A stretch of 64,000 bases of DNA from Sulfitobacter indolifex. Lineage in GTDB: Bacteria; Pseudomonadota; Alphaproteobacteria; Rhodobacterales; Rhodobacteraceae. This document shows positions 29,724 to 38,172 of this stretch, piece by piece. Both the position numbers and the translations under genes were made by a program. Position 1 is the first letter of the stretch. Every line of letters begins with the position of its first letter. The notes under the pieces were generated by a model. It was given only the letters and a program-made list of their open reading frames with translations. It was not told the origin of the DNA and did no database searches. The stretch is from NCBI RefSeq assembly GCF_022788655.1, contig NZ_CP084954.1:62001-126000 (forward strand), in the 5' to 3' direction.

Positions 29724-31325
29724 TTACGCGTTGATCCATTGGTACACCCATGTCTCTGTAAGATTGCGGTCATATCCCGATAGAACTGCCTTGATCTCGA
29801 CGATGGCGTCGGGCTCTGCGCGCAATTCCAGTACAAGCCGCCATTCATTTCTGCCGGCGACCCGGCTTAGGATTGCCTCAACAATTTCACCGTTCTGCGC
29901 GCTTGCAACCGGTTCCAATTTCGCGTCGCTCGGCATATCGCTGAGCTGACCCCCGGCAAAGTCGATGACGAATTTGCGCGTTTCGGTATCTGCCTTAACA
30001 CCCGCAACCCCGCCATGGCCCGAGCGCAGCCTTACCACACGACCAAGGGTTTTCGGTGTCGCGCCCGGCGGGTTGATCCCCCAGTGCATACGGTAGCTAT
30101 AGGCCAATTCATCCCCGGCGCGTGTTTCGCCTTCGGGGATCCAATAGGCGACGATATTGTCGTTGCCTTCCAGATCCGACGGTATCTCAACCAGTCGAAC
30201 CGTGCCCTTGCCCCAATCGCCCATCGGCTCAATCATCAGCGACGGTCGGCGCTCGTAATGGGCCTGTGCATCGAGGTAATGTTCAAAATCCCGGTTGCGC
30301 TGAACCAGTCCGAAAGAGCGTGGGTTCTCGGCTCCGAAATAGGAGCTGGCAAGGCGCGGTGGGTTGTTGAGCGGTCGGCAGAGGGTCGCGTCTTTGCCCG
30401 CATTCAGCACCAAAGCTTCGCTGTCATGGACCGAGGGGCGGAAATCGTCAAATGCCCCTTTGTCCGCACCATTATGTAAGAACATCGAGGTGAGTGGCGC
30501 GATGCCGAGTTGCTTGATGTCTTTGCGCAGAAAAAGACGCATCGTCACGTCGACCGAAGTCGTCTCTCCCGGTGTGACGGCCAACTGATACGCACCGGTC
30601 ACAGACGGGCTATCGAGAGCGGCGTAGATCATCACGGTGGTATCGCCGGGTTCCGGACGGCGCAGCCAAACTTCGCTAAACCGGGGGAATTCTTCGCCTT
30701 CGGGCAGTCCGGTGTTCACTGCAAGCCCGCGTGCGCTCAGACCATAGAGCGTGTCTTTCCCAAGTGCGCGGAAATAGCTGGCACCTTGAAATACGATCAA
30801 CTCATCAAAGATATCGGCGCGGTTAATCGGAGTGTGAAGACGGAAACCAGCAACGCCTGGCATTTCGGCATTGGGCGGGATCGACTTGGCCAAGGCATCG
30901 TCGTCATATTCAAAATCAGCCGTGGTAAAGCCCATAGGCGCAACACTGTCGCCTTGGACTTCATTGATTTTAACCGCCTCTTTGAACAGCCAGCCGGGAT
31001 GGAAAGCCTGCACCCTAAAGCCAACGCCTTTTTCCTGCCAACGGGCCTGTTCAGGGCGGAAGCGAATGCGCTGGTAAGCGTCGTAATCAAGGTCTGCGAG
31101 GAACCCCTCGACAGGCTCAGCGGCCGCATAGCGCGACTGCGCCAGCTCACGCATCTCGTTTACAAGATTATCGAAGGTGAAGGACGCTGCAGCAACCTCC
31201 TGCGCGTGACTGCGTAGGGGCATAAGTGCTGAAGCAAAGGACACGGCTGAGAGCCTCAAAAACTGGCGCCTCTCCAAGCGAGCCGCTTTCAATCCTTCAG
31301 ATCGTGTAGTGTTAGAAATCGACAA
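29724..31325 (-). CDS. opgG: Glucan biosynthesis protein G (OpgG/MdoG), Tat-exported
   Basis: A 533-residue periplasmic protein needed for synthesis or branching of the glucan backbone. A twin-arginine signal (ERRQFLRLSAVSFASALMPL, cleavage after RSHA) is followed by the MdoG domain. Visible family stretches: FTFDNLVNEMRELA, GVAGFRLHTPIN, YFRALGKDTLYGLSARGLAV, TSMFLHNGADKGAFDDFRPSVHDSEAL, the ARLAS-like SSYFGAENPRSFGL and a C-terminal Ig-like domain. First gene of opgG-opgI-opgH-opgC. Tat rather than Sec export is the form seen in OpgD-like paralogues, so OpgD is an alternative name; the neighbours favour OpgG. Confidence 0.92.
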   Translation of the reverse strand: MSISNTTRSEGLKAARLERRQFLRLSAVSFASALMPLRSHAQEVAAASFTFDNLVNEMRELAQSRYAAAEPVEGFLADLDYDAYQRIRFRPEQARWQEKGVGFRVQAFHPGWLFKEAVKINEVQGDSVAPMGFTTADFEYDDDALAKSIPPNAEMPGVAGFRLHTPINRADIFDELIVFQGASYFRALGKDTLYGLSARGLAVNTGLPEGEEFPRFSEVWLRRPEPGDTTVMIYAALDSPSVTGAYQLAVTPGETTSVDVTMRLFLRKDIKQLGIAPLTSMFLHNGADKGAFDDFRPSVHDSEALVLNAGKDATLCRPLNNPPRLASSYFGAENPRSFGLVQRNRDFEHYLDAQAHYERRPSLMIEPMGDWGKGTVRLVEIPSDLEGNDNIVAYWIPEGETRAGDELAYSYRMHWGINPPGATPKTLGRVVRLRSGHGGVAGVKADTETRKFVIDFAGGQLSDMPSDAKLEPVASAQNGEIVEAILSRVAGRNEWRLVLELRAEPDAIVEIKAVLSGYDRNLTETWVYQWINA

Positions 31326-31602
31326 TATAATACTCCGGGAGACACGTTATGAGTGTGCAATTTTGTGCCCTATCTAATCGTTTCGGCACCGCTGAAAACT
31401 TGAATCTCAATATTTCAGCGAAATGCTGCACAGCAGCGCGGGAAACCGCCGATCGGTCTTATGTTCTTCGCTGTTTGCCCAAAATTTCGCCTTGATTTCC
31501 GTAGGATCGCCGCTCTTTTGTGACACCCGGCGACGGTTTCGGCGCAAGCCCGCAGGCGATTGTCCGGCCTTCTGCCAGACCAACCGCTCCGCCAGGCCCG
31601 TT
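31326..31602. other. Intergenic region upstream of opgG; no gene seen
   Basis: Holds the presumed opgG promoter. The 60 bases next to the opgG start are AT-rich (GACAATATAATACTCC), in contrast to the GC-rich remainder. Open frames through it have no recognisable product. No clear terminator for the dioxygenase gene was found at its other end. Confidence 0.5.
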
Positions 31603-32154
31603 TTACCGAAACGCGGGCCCGTGCGCCCAAACGGTCATCGAATAGCGGGTGCCGTGTGTGACAGGTGTGACCTGATGCAGCGTGAAACTTGGGAAGATAC
31701 TCACGCAGCCCTGTGTGCGATTGGCACTTAGCGTATGCGCACCCGGCATAACTTCCAGATCACCACCCTGATAGCTGTCGCCATCGCTCAATTGGAGCAC
31801 GAGCGTCAGCTTGCGTTTTCCCGCCGCGGGGCCGCTTCCGATGTCGGAATGCCAGACGAAATGCCCGCTGTCTGACGCCTTGTAGATCGCGACCTGTGGG
31901 CTTTCTGCAAATTCGGTCAGATCGAACTCAAAATGCGCGCGGTTGGCTGTGCGCACCAGATCGATCAGGCGCTCCATCACCCATTCCATGCCTTCCACTT
32001 CGTCAGTCCAAACGAGCTGGGATTTGCGCAGGTTGTGATCCCGGTTGCGGCCCACCAACAACGCTTCGTCTGTGGGCACGTCAGAGATCCGTTTGATGAT
32101 GGCCTCGCATTCGCTTTTGCTGAATGCAGCCGGCATTGCGTGTAGTGCAAGCAT
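31603..32154 (-). CDS. 2-oxoglutarate/Fe(II)-dependent dioxygenase (prolyl 4-hydroxylase domain)
   Basis: A 183-residue single-domain oxygenase of the double-stranded beta-helix fold. The iron triad is His102 and Asp104 (VWHSDIG) and His160 (TLHQVTPV), with Arg170 (GTRYSMTVW) placed to bind 2-oxoglutarate. LQLSDGDSYQGGDLEV is the typical PKHD-type core. It is shorter than YbiX-type PKHD hydroxylases (~225 residues). Start: first Met of the frame at 32154. It is monocistronic, lying between the opg operon and the hydroxyproline region. Substrate unknown; no direct link to hydroxyproline formation should be assumed from position alone. Confidence 0.85.
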   Translation of the reverse strand: MLALHAMPAAFSKSECEAIIKRISDVPTDEALLVGRNRDHNLRKSQLVWTDEVEGMEWVMERLIDLVRTANRAHFEFDLTEFAESPQVAIYKASDSGHFVWHSDIGSGPAAGKRKLTLVLQLSDGDSYQGGDLEVMPGAHTLSANRTQGCVSIFPSFTLHQVTPVTHGTRYSMTVWAHGPAFR

Positions 32155-32360
32155 TCCTTCGGTCCTTTGGAAATGAGCCTGCTTCGGAGTGCGCGCATGC
32201 TGCGGCGAATCTCTTTGTCGAAGGTGGCTCGGTAATTTCCCTTAGCATGAAATCTGAACCGGAACGCTAGTGTACATTTGCGCTTCTTGCGCTTTCATTC
32301 TGGTGGGTACAGCGGCCACGTCCAACCAGCGCGAGATCGGTCTAGACGTGGCAGATTTAA

Positions 32361-33389
32361 TTATACTGCATCAAGCCCTTGGGCCAGCAGGTGCTTTAGC
32401 CCGCTCATTTCTGCGTCAGTCAATGGAATACCATTGGCGCGCGTCTCTGCCCGCGCTTTGAAGCGACGTTGCGAGGGCAGGCGCGCGCCTTGGCTGAGAA
32501 TGGCGGAAAAGAGCGTTTCGGCCCGGGCAAAAGGATCTCCGGGGCGGTCAGCGGCAAACTTCACCGGATCGAATGCGATGATCAGCTCGCCATGTGCAGG
32601 CGCAAGAGAAAGTGAGCCTAAGGCGTCGCGTGCCTCCGGGCTGGTCAGATCACCGATCATCACCCCCGCGAGCAGTTCAATCATGGTCGAAATGGCCGAG
32701 CCTTTGTGACCGCCGAACGGCAGCATCGCCCCGGCAAGGGCAGCTTCGGGGTCAGTGGTCGGCGTGCCGTCGGGGGCAATGGCCCAGCCTTCGGGCAGGG
32801 GTGTGCCCGCGCGGCGGTGCAGTTCGATCTCTCCACGCGCGGCGACGCTGGTGGCAAAGTCAAAGACGTAAGGATCGTCGCCCAAACGCGGCCAGCCGAA
32901 TGCGAAGGGGTTCGTCCCCATTAGCGGATCGGTACCGCCCGAAGGGGCAACGCTGGCATAGCTGGGACACATGGCCATGGCGGCAAGGCCCATGTCCGTC
33001 AGGGCCTCGATCTCGGGCCAGAGGGCGGCGAAATGGGTGCAATCGTTGATCACCATCGCGGCAATCCCGGTGGCGCGGCAACGTTCGGCCAGCACCGGCG
33101 CGCCCGCGTCAAAAGCAGCGTTGGAGAAACCGCCGCCCGCGTTTACCCGCACGACGGCGCTTTCGTCTTGCACCACCTGAGGCACAGCATCGGGGACCAC
33201 CTTGCCCGCCTTGATCGTGCGCAGGCACCCTTCGATCCGGTAGATGCCATGGGATTTGCAAGCATCGCCTTCGCCTGCCACGATCACCCGCGCCAAGGCA
33301 GACGCGTTAAGCGGCGATAAACCCGCTCCTTCGAAAATCCGGATGACAATTCCATTAAGTTCGTCGTGGGACAGGGTTGCATCGCTCAT
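32361..33389 (-). CDS. Ldh2-family NAD(P)H-dependent imino acid reductase (delta1-pyrroline-2-carboxylate reductase type)
   Basis: A 342-residue member of the malate/L-lactate/ureidoglycolate dehydrogenase family, cytoplasmic. Recognisable stretches: SHGIYRIEG near residue 45, AAMVINDCTHFAALW, GTNPFAFGWPR, DFATSVAARGEI and FGGHKGSAISTMIELLAG. SHGxxR and HxxxxxxW are catalytic/NADPH regions in this family. In hydroxyproline clusters this family reduces delta1-pyrroline-2-carboxylate, the product of 3-hydroxyproline dehydratases, to L-proline; the neighbours here support that role. Start at 33389 chosen from MSDATLSHDEL; a frame 12 codons longer runs into the intergenic operator. Divergent from the aldehyde dehydrogenase across a perfect palindrome. 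Confidence 0.85.
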   Translation of the reverse strand: MSDATLSHDELNGIVIRIFEGAGLSPLNASALARVIVAGEGDACKSHGIYRIEGCLRTIKAGKVVPDAVPQVVQDESAVVRVNAGGGFSNAAFDAGAPVLAERCRATGIAAMVINDCTHFAALWPEIEALTDMGLAAMAMCPSYASVAPSGGTDPLMGTNPFAFGWPRLGDDPYVFDFATSVAARGEIELHRRAGTPLPEGWAIAPDGTPTTDPEAALAGAMLPFGGHKGSAISTMIELLAGVMIGDLTSPEARDALGSLSLAPAHGELIIAFDPVKFAADRPGDPFARAETLFSAILSQGARLPSQRRFKARAETRANGIPLTDAEMSGLKHLLAQGLDAV

Positions 33390-33420
33390 TTGGATCCTCG
33401 CACAGCTTGGGTTGCAATCA

Positions 33421-33439
33421 TGCATACATCATGTATGCA
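33421..33439. promoter_or_regulatory. Perfect 19-bp palindrome, probable operator
   Basis: TGCATACATCATGTATGCA: two 9-bp arms around one central base, in the 105-base gap between two divergent genes (32 bases from one start, 56 from the other). Its core ATACA-N3-TGTAT recurs before the amino acid transporter at 35160-35172. GntR-family (FadR subgroup) regulators bind sites of this form. Confidence 0.75.
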
Positions 33440-33494
33440 GTTACGCAAAGACGCAAGCTGACACCGGGCCACGGCCCGCATGAAAGGATAGACG

Positions 33495-35012
33495 ATGGCC
33501 TTTACCCCCCATGGCAAACACCTGATCGCCGGCGAATGGATCGCAACCGACGCGCGCTTTAGCTCCAGCCCCGCCCATGGAAACGCACATGAATTTTCGG
33601 TTGGCACAGTGGAACTTGTCGACCAAGCTTGCGAAGCCGCCGAAGCGGCGTTTTGGGATTATGGCTATTCCAGCCGGGCTGCTCGCGGGAAATTTCTGAA
33701 CGCCATCGCCGATGAGATCGACGCACGCGGGGCACAGATCACCGAGATCGGCAGCCAAGAAAGCGGCCTGCCCGAAGCGCGCCTAGAGGGGGAGCGGGGC
33801 CGGACCGTTGGCCAACTGCGCCTCTTCGCCGCGCATATCGAAAAGGGCGAATACCTCGACCGCCGGTTTGATGCAGCGATGCCCGAGCGTCAGCCCGCGC
33901 CGCGCCCCGCGATCACCATGGTGCAACGCCCCATCGGCCCGGTCGCTGTCTTTGGCGCATCGAACTTCCCGCTGGCCTTCTCGGTCGCGGGTGGTGACAC
34001 GGCGGCGGCGCTGGCGGCAGGCTGTCCCGTTGTGGTGAAAGGTCACTCCGCGCATCCCGGCACTGGTGAGATCGTGGCCGAAGCGATCCATGCGGCGGTT
34101 GAAAGCTGCGGCATGCCGTGCGGTGTGTTTTCGTTGATCCAAGGCGGCAACCGCGCCGTTGGTCAAGCCGTCGTGCAGCATCCGCTGATCAAAGCCGTGG
34201 GCTTTACAGGCTCTCTTGCCGGGGGCCGGGCGCTCTTTGATCTTTGCGCCGCGCGGCCAGAGCCGATCCCGTTCTTTGGGGAGTTGGGGTCGGTCAATCC
34301 GATGTTCATGCTGCCCGCCGCGATAGACGCACGGGGCGAAGAGCTGGGCAAAGGTTGGGCCGCGTCCCTGACCATGGGTGCGGGGCAGTTCTGCACCAAT
34401 CCGGGCATTGCGGTGGTGATCGACGGTGCGGGCGCCGACAGTTTCGTGAATAGTGCTGCCGCCTCGTTGGAGGGTATGCCCGAGCAGGTCATGCTGACCG
34501 ACGGCATCGCACAGGCCTATTGCGCGGGCCGCGACAAGTTCAATGCCGAGCAAAGCCTGCGCCAAGTGCATGTGGCCGAGAGCACAGGCCGCAACGCCGC
34601 CCCGGCGCTGTTCGAAACCACGGGCGCAGAGTTCAAAGCCAACCTGGCGCTGCATGAAGAAGTCTTTGGCCCGCTCGGACTGGTGGTGCGGGTTGCCTCG
34701 TTGGAAGAGATGCGTGCCCTCGCGGCTGAATTGGACGGTCAGCTGACGATCACGCTGCACATGGACGACGCCGATGTTGACGCTGCGCGTACCTTGATGC
34801 CGGTGCTAGAGCGCAAGGCTGGTCGCGTTTTGGCAAACGGTTTCCCGACGGGCGTCGAAGTGGTGGATTCCATGGTGCACGGCGGGCCATACCCTGCCAG
34901 CACCAACTTCGGCGCGACCAGTGTCGGCACCCTGTCGATCCGGCGTTTCTTGCGTCCGGTTTCCTATCAGAACCTGCCTGAAGCCCTCCTGCCCGAAGAC
35001 GCGGTGGAATAA
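33495..35012 (+). CDS. NADP-dependent aldehyde dehydrogenase (2-oxoglutarate semialdehyde dehydrogenase type)
   Basis: A 505-residue aldehyde dehydrogenase. PRPAITMVQRPIGPVAVFGASNFP is the region that distinguishes the 2,5-dioxopentanoate (2-oxoglutarate semialdehyde) dehydrogenase branch. The nucleotide-binding FTGSLAGGRAL, the general base Glu in FFGELGSVNP and the catalytic Cys in GAGQFCTNPG are all present. Oxidises the semialdehyde from D-hydroxyproline breakdown to 2-oxoglutarate. The ribosome site GAAAGGA lies before the ATG. Divergent from the Ldh2-family reductase and followed by a strong terminator, so it is a one-gene unit within the hydroxyproline region. Confidence 0.9.
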   Translation: MAFTPHGKHLIAGEWIATDARFSSSPAHGNAHEFSVGTVELVDQACEAAEAAFWDYGYSSRAARGKFLNAIADEIDARGAQITEIGSQESGLPEARLEGERGRTVGQLRLFAAHIEKGEYLDRRFDAAMPERQPAPRPAITMVQRPIGPVAVFGASNFPLAFSVAGGDTAAALAAGCPVVVKGHSAHPGTGEIVAEAIHAAVESCGMPCGVFSLIQGGNRAVGQAVVQHPLIKAVGFTGSLAGGRALFDLCAARPEPIPFFGELGSVNPMFMLPAAIDARGEELGKGWAASLTMGAGQFCTNPGIAVVIDGAGADSFVNSAAASLEGMPEQVMLTDGIAQAYCAGRDKFNAEQSLRQVHVAESTGRNAAPALFETTGAEFKANLALHEEVFGPLGLVVRVASLEEMRALAAELDGQLTITLHMDDADVDAARTLMPVLERKAGRVLANGFPTGVEVVDSMVHGGPYPASTNFGATSVGTLSIRRFLRPVSYQNLPEALLPEDAVE

Positions 35013-35024
35013 TCAGAGGCAACG

Positions 35025-35051
35025 AAAGCCGGGCAGCGCGCCCGGCTTTTT
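35025..35051 (+). terminator. Rho-independent terminator after the aldehyde dehydrogenase
   Basis: A 10-bp perfect stem AAAGCCGGGC/GCCCGGCTTT with a 5-base loop, ending in T5. It stands 13 bases after the stop codon. Confidence 0.88.
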
Positions 35052-35156
35052 CATCTCTGTCCGAATAGGGGGGCGGCGCGATCTGCTGCACGGCGCCAAG
35101 CGATCACGTCGGCAACTCGATTCTCGAAAAATCTGTCGACATGCTAAAGAAACGTA

Positions 35157-35175
35157 AAAATACATATTGTATTTT
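35157..35175. promoter_or_regulatory. Perfect palindrome upstream of the amino acid transporter operon
   Basis: AAAATACA-TAT-TGTATTTT: 8-bp arms, 3-base centre, 83 bases before the binding-protein start. Shares the core ATACA-N3-TGTAT with the palindrome at 33421-33439 although the flanks differ, which suggests one regulator acts at both. Confidence 0.7.
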
Positions 35176-35257
35176 AGATGAGGACATTGTTCCCTCACAC
35201 TACCCCGCACCCCGTCCGACGAGAGTCGGGGGCGACCAACCCAAAAGGGAGATAGCT

Positions 35258-36064
35258 ATGAAATTTACGCAACTCGCCGGAAGCCTTGTGGCCGCCACCG
35301 TGATCGGGTCCGCCGCTCAGGCCGACAAACTGGACGACATCATTTCCTCGGGCACGCTGCGCTGCGCCGTGGTGCTGGACTTCCCGCCCATGGGCTCGCG
35401 TGATGACACGAACACGCCCGTCGGCTTTGACGTGGATTACTGCAACGATCTGGCTGCCGCCCTTGGTGTCGACGCTGAAATCGTTGAGACGCCTTTCCCT
35501 GACCGTATCCCTGCGCTGGTTTCTGGCCGCGCGGATGTGGGTGTTGCCTCCACCTCCGATACGCTGGAGCGTGCCAAGACCGTTGGTTTCTCCGTCCCGT
35601 ACTTCGCCTTCACCAACGTTGTGCTGACACGCGAAGACGCGGGCGTCGACAGCTTTGAAAGCCTTAAGGGCAAGACCGTCGGCTCCGTCGCGGGCACGTT
35701 TGAGGCCATCGCGCTGGAAGAGCAGATTGACGCATGGGACGACGGCAGCTTCCGCTCCTACCAGAGCCAAGCTGACGTGTTCCTCTCCCTGTCCCAGGGC
35801 CAGATCGACGCGACCGTCGTGACCTCCACCGTGGCGTCTTCCATCGTCAACGGCGGCAAGTTCGAAGGTCTGACCATCGCGGGCGACGCGCCCTTTGACG
35901 TCGACTACGTTGGCCTGATCGGTCTGCGCCAAGAATACGGTCTGCTTAACTATCTCGACCTCTTCGTGAACCAGCAGGTGCGTTCGGGTCGCTATCAGGA
36001 ACTGTTCGACAAATGGGTCGGCGGCGACGCGCCTGACCTGACCATCGCCAAAGCCTATCGTTGA
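35258..36064 (+). CDS. Polar amino acid ABC transporter substrate-binding protein (family 3)
   Basis: A 268-residue periplasmic binding protein. A Sec signal (FTQLAGSLVAATVIGSAAQA) is followed by the family-3 layout: LDDIISSGTLRCAVVLDFPPMG, VGFDVDYCNDLAAALGV, FPDRIPALVSGRADVG, KTVGSVAGTFEAI and the hinge crossing before DVDYVGLIGLR. The binding-site Arg of family-3 proteins would be in the RIPALVSGRAD region. Start ATG at 35258 with AAAGGGAGA upstream. First gene of a run that ends with hydroxyproline enzymes, so its ligand is probably hydroxyproline or a related imino acid (inference). Confidence 0.92.
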   Translation: MKFTQLAGSLVAATVIGSAAQADKLDDIISSGTLRCAVVLDFPPMGSRDDTNTPVGFDVDYCNDLAAALGVDAEIVETPFPDRIPALVSGRADVGVASTSDTLERAKTVGFSVPYFAFTNVVLTREDAGVDSFESLKGKTVGSVAGTFEAIALEEQIDAWDDGSFRSYQSQADVFLSLSQGQIDATVVTSTVASSIVNGGKFEGLTIAGDAPFDVDYVGLIGLRQEYGLLNYLDLFVNQQVRSGRYQELFDKWVGGDAPDLTIAKAYR

Positions 36065-36071
36065 TGGAAGC

Positions 36072-36094
36072 GGGGGCCGCAGCCTGCGGCCCCC
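36072..36094 (+). promoter_or_regulatory. Strong stem-loop between binding protein and permease genes
   Basis: GGGGGCCGCA and TGCGGCCCCC form a 10-bp stem with a GCC loop, 8 bases after the binding-protein stop. No T-run follows, so it probably protects the upstream mRNA part or slows polymerase rather than terminating. Confidence 0.65.
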
Positions 36095-36124
36095 ACTGCC
36101 GATAACCGCTGATCGGAGCAAAAG

Positions 36125-36790
36125 ATGGGCAACTACACCTTTCAATGGCGACAGGCCTTTCGCGCTTTCCCAGAGATGCTGGAAGGCGCGCTGGTTACGC
36201 TACAGATATCAATCCTGTCGATGCTGATCGGCGTGACCATTGCCGTGCTGCTGGCCGTGGCGCGGGATTCCAAAACACGCTGGCTGCGCGCGCCTGCGAC
36301 CGCATGGGTCGAAGTGGCGCGCAACACACCCGCACTTTTTCAGATTTACATGGCGCATTTCGGGCTTGGGTCTTTCGGGATCTACCTCAGCCCCTATGCC
36401 GCGCTGCTTGCCGGGATCGCGTTCAACAACGCAGGCTACCTGTGCGAGACGTTCCGCGGCGCGATGCGGGCCATTCCGGGCACGCAGTTGCGCGCCGGGC
36501 GGTCACTGGGCATGGGGCAAGCCAAGGCGTTTCGCCTGATCATCGTGCCGCAGATGTTCCGCATCTCGTTCCTGCCGACTACGAACCAGATGATCTGGGC
36601 GATTTTGATGACCTCTTTGGGCGTCACGGTGGGGCTGAATTCGGACCTAGCGGGGGTCACACAAGACCTCAATGCGCGCAGCTTCCGGACCTTTGAATTC
36701 TTCGCACTGGCAGCGGTGATCTACTACGTGATCGCCAAAGCCGTGATGCTCGGTGCACGGCTTTTGGCCGCCCGCCTGTTTCGCTACTGA
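36125..36790 (+). CDS. Amino acid ABC transporter permease (HisM/GltJ type)
   Basis: A 221-residue inner-membrane permease with about five spans. The family entry FPEMLEGALVTLQISILSML is followed by VEVARNTPALFQIYMAHFGL and the ATPase-docking EAA loop RAGRSLGMGQAKAFRLIIVPQ. Forms a heterodimeric channel with the next gene product. 13 bases separate them. Confidence 0.93.
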   Translation: MGNYTFQWRQAFRAFPEMLEGALVTLQISILSMLIGVTIAVLLAVARDSKTRWLRAPATAWVEVARNTPALFQIYMAHFGLGSFGIYLSPYAALLAGIAFNNAGYLCETFRGAMRAIPGTQLRAGRSLGMGQAKAFRLIIVPQMFRISFLPTTNQMIWAILMTSLGVTVGLNSDLAGVTQDLNARSFRTFEFFALAAVIYYVIAKAVMLGARLLAARLFRY

Positions 36791-36803
36791 AGGAAGAGAA
36801 TAG

Positions 36804-37457
36804 ATGTTTGATACGGCTCTGACCTTCAACGACCTGATGTTCATGCTCAAAGGCGCGGGCGTGACGCTATCGGTCACCGCCTTTGCGGTGGTGGGCGGTA
36901 CGCTGCTGGGGCTCTTCTTCGGGGTGCTGCGCAGCCAGATCAGCCCTTGGGCTGCGCTGCCGCTGACCTTCGTGCTGGATATCTTCCGCTCGGTTCCCCT
37001 GCTGATCCAGTTGATCCTCGCCAACGCTTTTCAGGCCATCGCGGGCTGGGGGATTTCGCCCTTCGTGACCTCCTGCATCGTGTTGGCGCTTTATACCTCG
37101 GCCTATTGCACTGAGATCGTGCGCGGCGCGATTGAGGCGGTGCCTTCGGTCACCCGCCGTGCGGCCCGTTCGCTCGGCATGACATGGGGCCAAGACCTCA
37201 CGCAGATCGTCTTTCCCATGGCGCTGCGGGTGGGCCTTCCCAGTTGGATTGGCCTGACGCTCGGTGTGATGAAAGACAGTGCGCTGGTGATGTGGCTTGG
37301 CATCATCGAATTGCTGCGGTCTTCGCAGATTCTGGTGACACGCCTGCAAGAGCCGATGTTCATCCTGCTCGTAACGGGTGCGATCTATTTCGCGCTTAGT
37401 TTCCCCATTGCCCGGCTTGGCAGCCGCTTGGAAAAAAGGTGGCAAGAAAATGATTGA
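36804..37457 (+). CDS. Amino acid ABC transporter permease (HisQ/GltK type)
   Basis: A 217-residue permease. LMFMLKGAGVTLSVTAFAVV opens the first span, LDIFRSVPLLIQLILANAF is the conserved TM-loop, and the EAA loop is RAARSLGMTWGQDLTQIVFP. The 3' end overlaps the ATPase gene by 8 bases, indicating tight coupling. Confidence 0.93.
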   Translation: MFDTALTFNDLMFMLKGAGVTLSVTAFAVVGGTLLGLFFGVLRSQISPWAALPLTFVLDIFRSVPLLIQLILANAFQAIAGWGISPFVTSCIVLALYTSAYCTEIVRGAIEAVPSVTRRAARSLGMTWGQDLTQIVFPMALRVGLPSWIGLTLGVMKDSALVMWLGIIELLRSSQILVTRLQEPMFILLVTGAIYFALSFPIARLGSRLEKRWQEND

Positions 37458-38172
37458 GATTGAAAACGTCCATAAGTCCTTTGGTGCCCTTCAGGTGCTT
37501 AAGGGCATCGACCTGACCGTACAAAAGGGCGAGGTCGTCTCGGTGATCGGCGGCTCTGGCTCGGGCAAATCGACGCTGCTGACCTGCATCAACGGGTTGG
37601 AGCCGATCGACAAGGGCCGCATCGTTGTCGACGGCACCGAGGTTCACGCCCGCGACACCGATCTGAACAAGCTGCGCCGCAAAATTGGCATCGTGTTTCA
37701 GCAGTTCAACGCCTTCCCGCATTTGACGGTGCTGGAAAACGTGACGCTGGCCCCCCGCAAGGTAAAGGGCATGGGCCGCAAGGAAGCCGAAGAGATCGCG
37801 GTGCAGCAACTCTCGCATGTCGGTCTGGCCGATAAGCTCAACGTTTACCCCAGCCGCCTATCGGGCGGGCAGCAGCAGCGGATGGCGATTGCGCGTGCAT
37901 TGGCGATGTCGCCCGATTACATTCTCTTTGACGAGGTGACTTCGGCGCTCGACCCGCAGCTGGTGGGCGAGGTGCTCGATACGCTCAAATTGCTGGCAGA
38001 TGAGGGGATGACGATGATCTGTGTCACCCATGAGATGAGTTTCGCACGCGATGTGTCGGACCGGGTGGCGTTCTTTCACAAGGGCGTCATGGCCGAGATC
38101 GGCGCGCCGGATCAGATCTTTGGCGATCCGCAGCAAGAAGAAACCCGTCAATTCCTGTCGAGCGTCCGGTAA
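37450..38172 (+). CDS. Amino acid ABC transporter ATP-binding protein (GlnQ/HisP type)
   Basis: A 240-residue ATPase. Walker A GGSGSGKST (about 34-42), the Q-loop in VFQQFNAFPHLTVLENV, signature LSGGQQQRMAIARAL, Walker B YILFDEVTSALDP and the switch His in CVTHEMSFARDV. Start ATG at 37450 overlaps the permease stop; a frame 24 codons longer is within the permease. The stop (TAATG) overlaps the next gene by one base, joining the transporter to the catabolic genes. Confidence 0.95.
   Translation: MIEIENVHKSFGALQVLKGIDLTVQKGEVVSVIGGSGSGKSTLLTCINGLEPIDKGRIVVDGTEVHARDTDLNKLRRKIGIVFQQFNAFPHLTVLENVTLAPRKVKGMGRKEAEEIAVQQLSHVGLADKLNVYPSRLSGGQQQRMAIARALAMSPDYILFDEVTSALDPQLVGEVLDTLKLLADEGMTMICVTHEMSFARDVSDRVAFFHKGVMAEIGAPDQIFGDPQQEETRQFLSSVR

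Noticed and set aside
31603..32154. Proline hydroxylase that would feed the hydroxyproline pathway
   Set aside because: The domain fits prolyl-4-hydroxylase-type oxygenases in general, but nothing in the sequence indicates free proline as substrate, and the gene is separated and independently oriented.
33783..34760. A 325-codon minus-strand frame inside the aldehyde dehydrogenase
   Set aside because: The plus strand holds a complete enzyme with catalytic Cys and Glu; the reverse translation has no recognisable fold.
36072..36094. Stem-loop as a full transcription terminator
   Set aside because: No T-run follows and the downstream permease genes lack a visible separate promoter, so a complete stop is unlikely.
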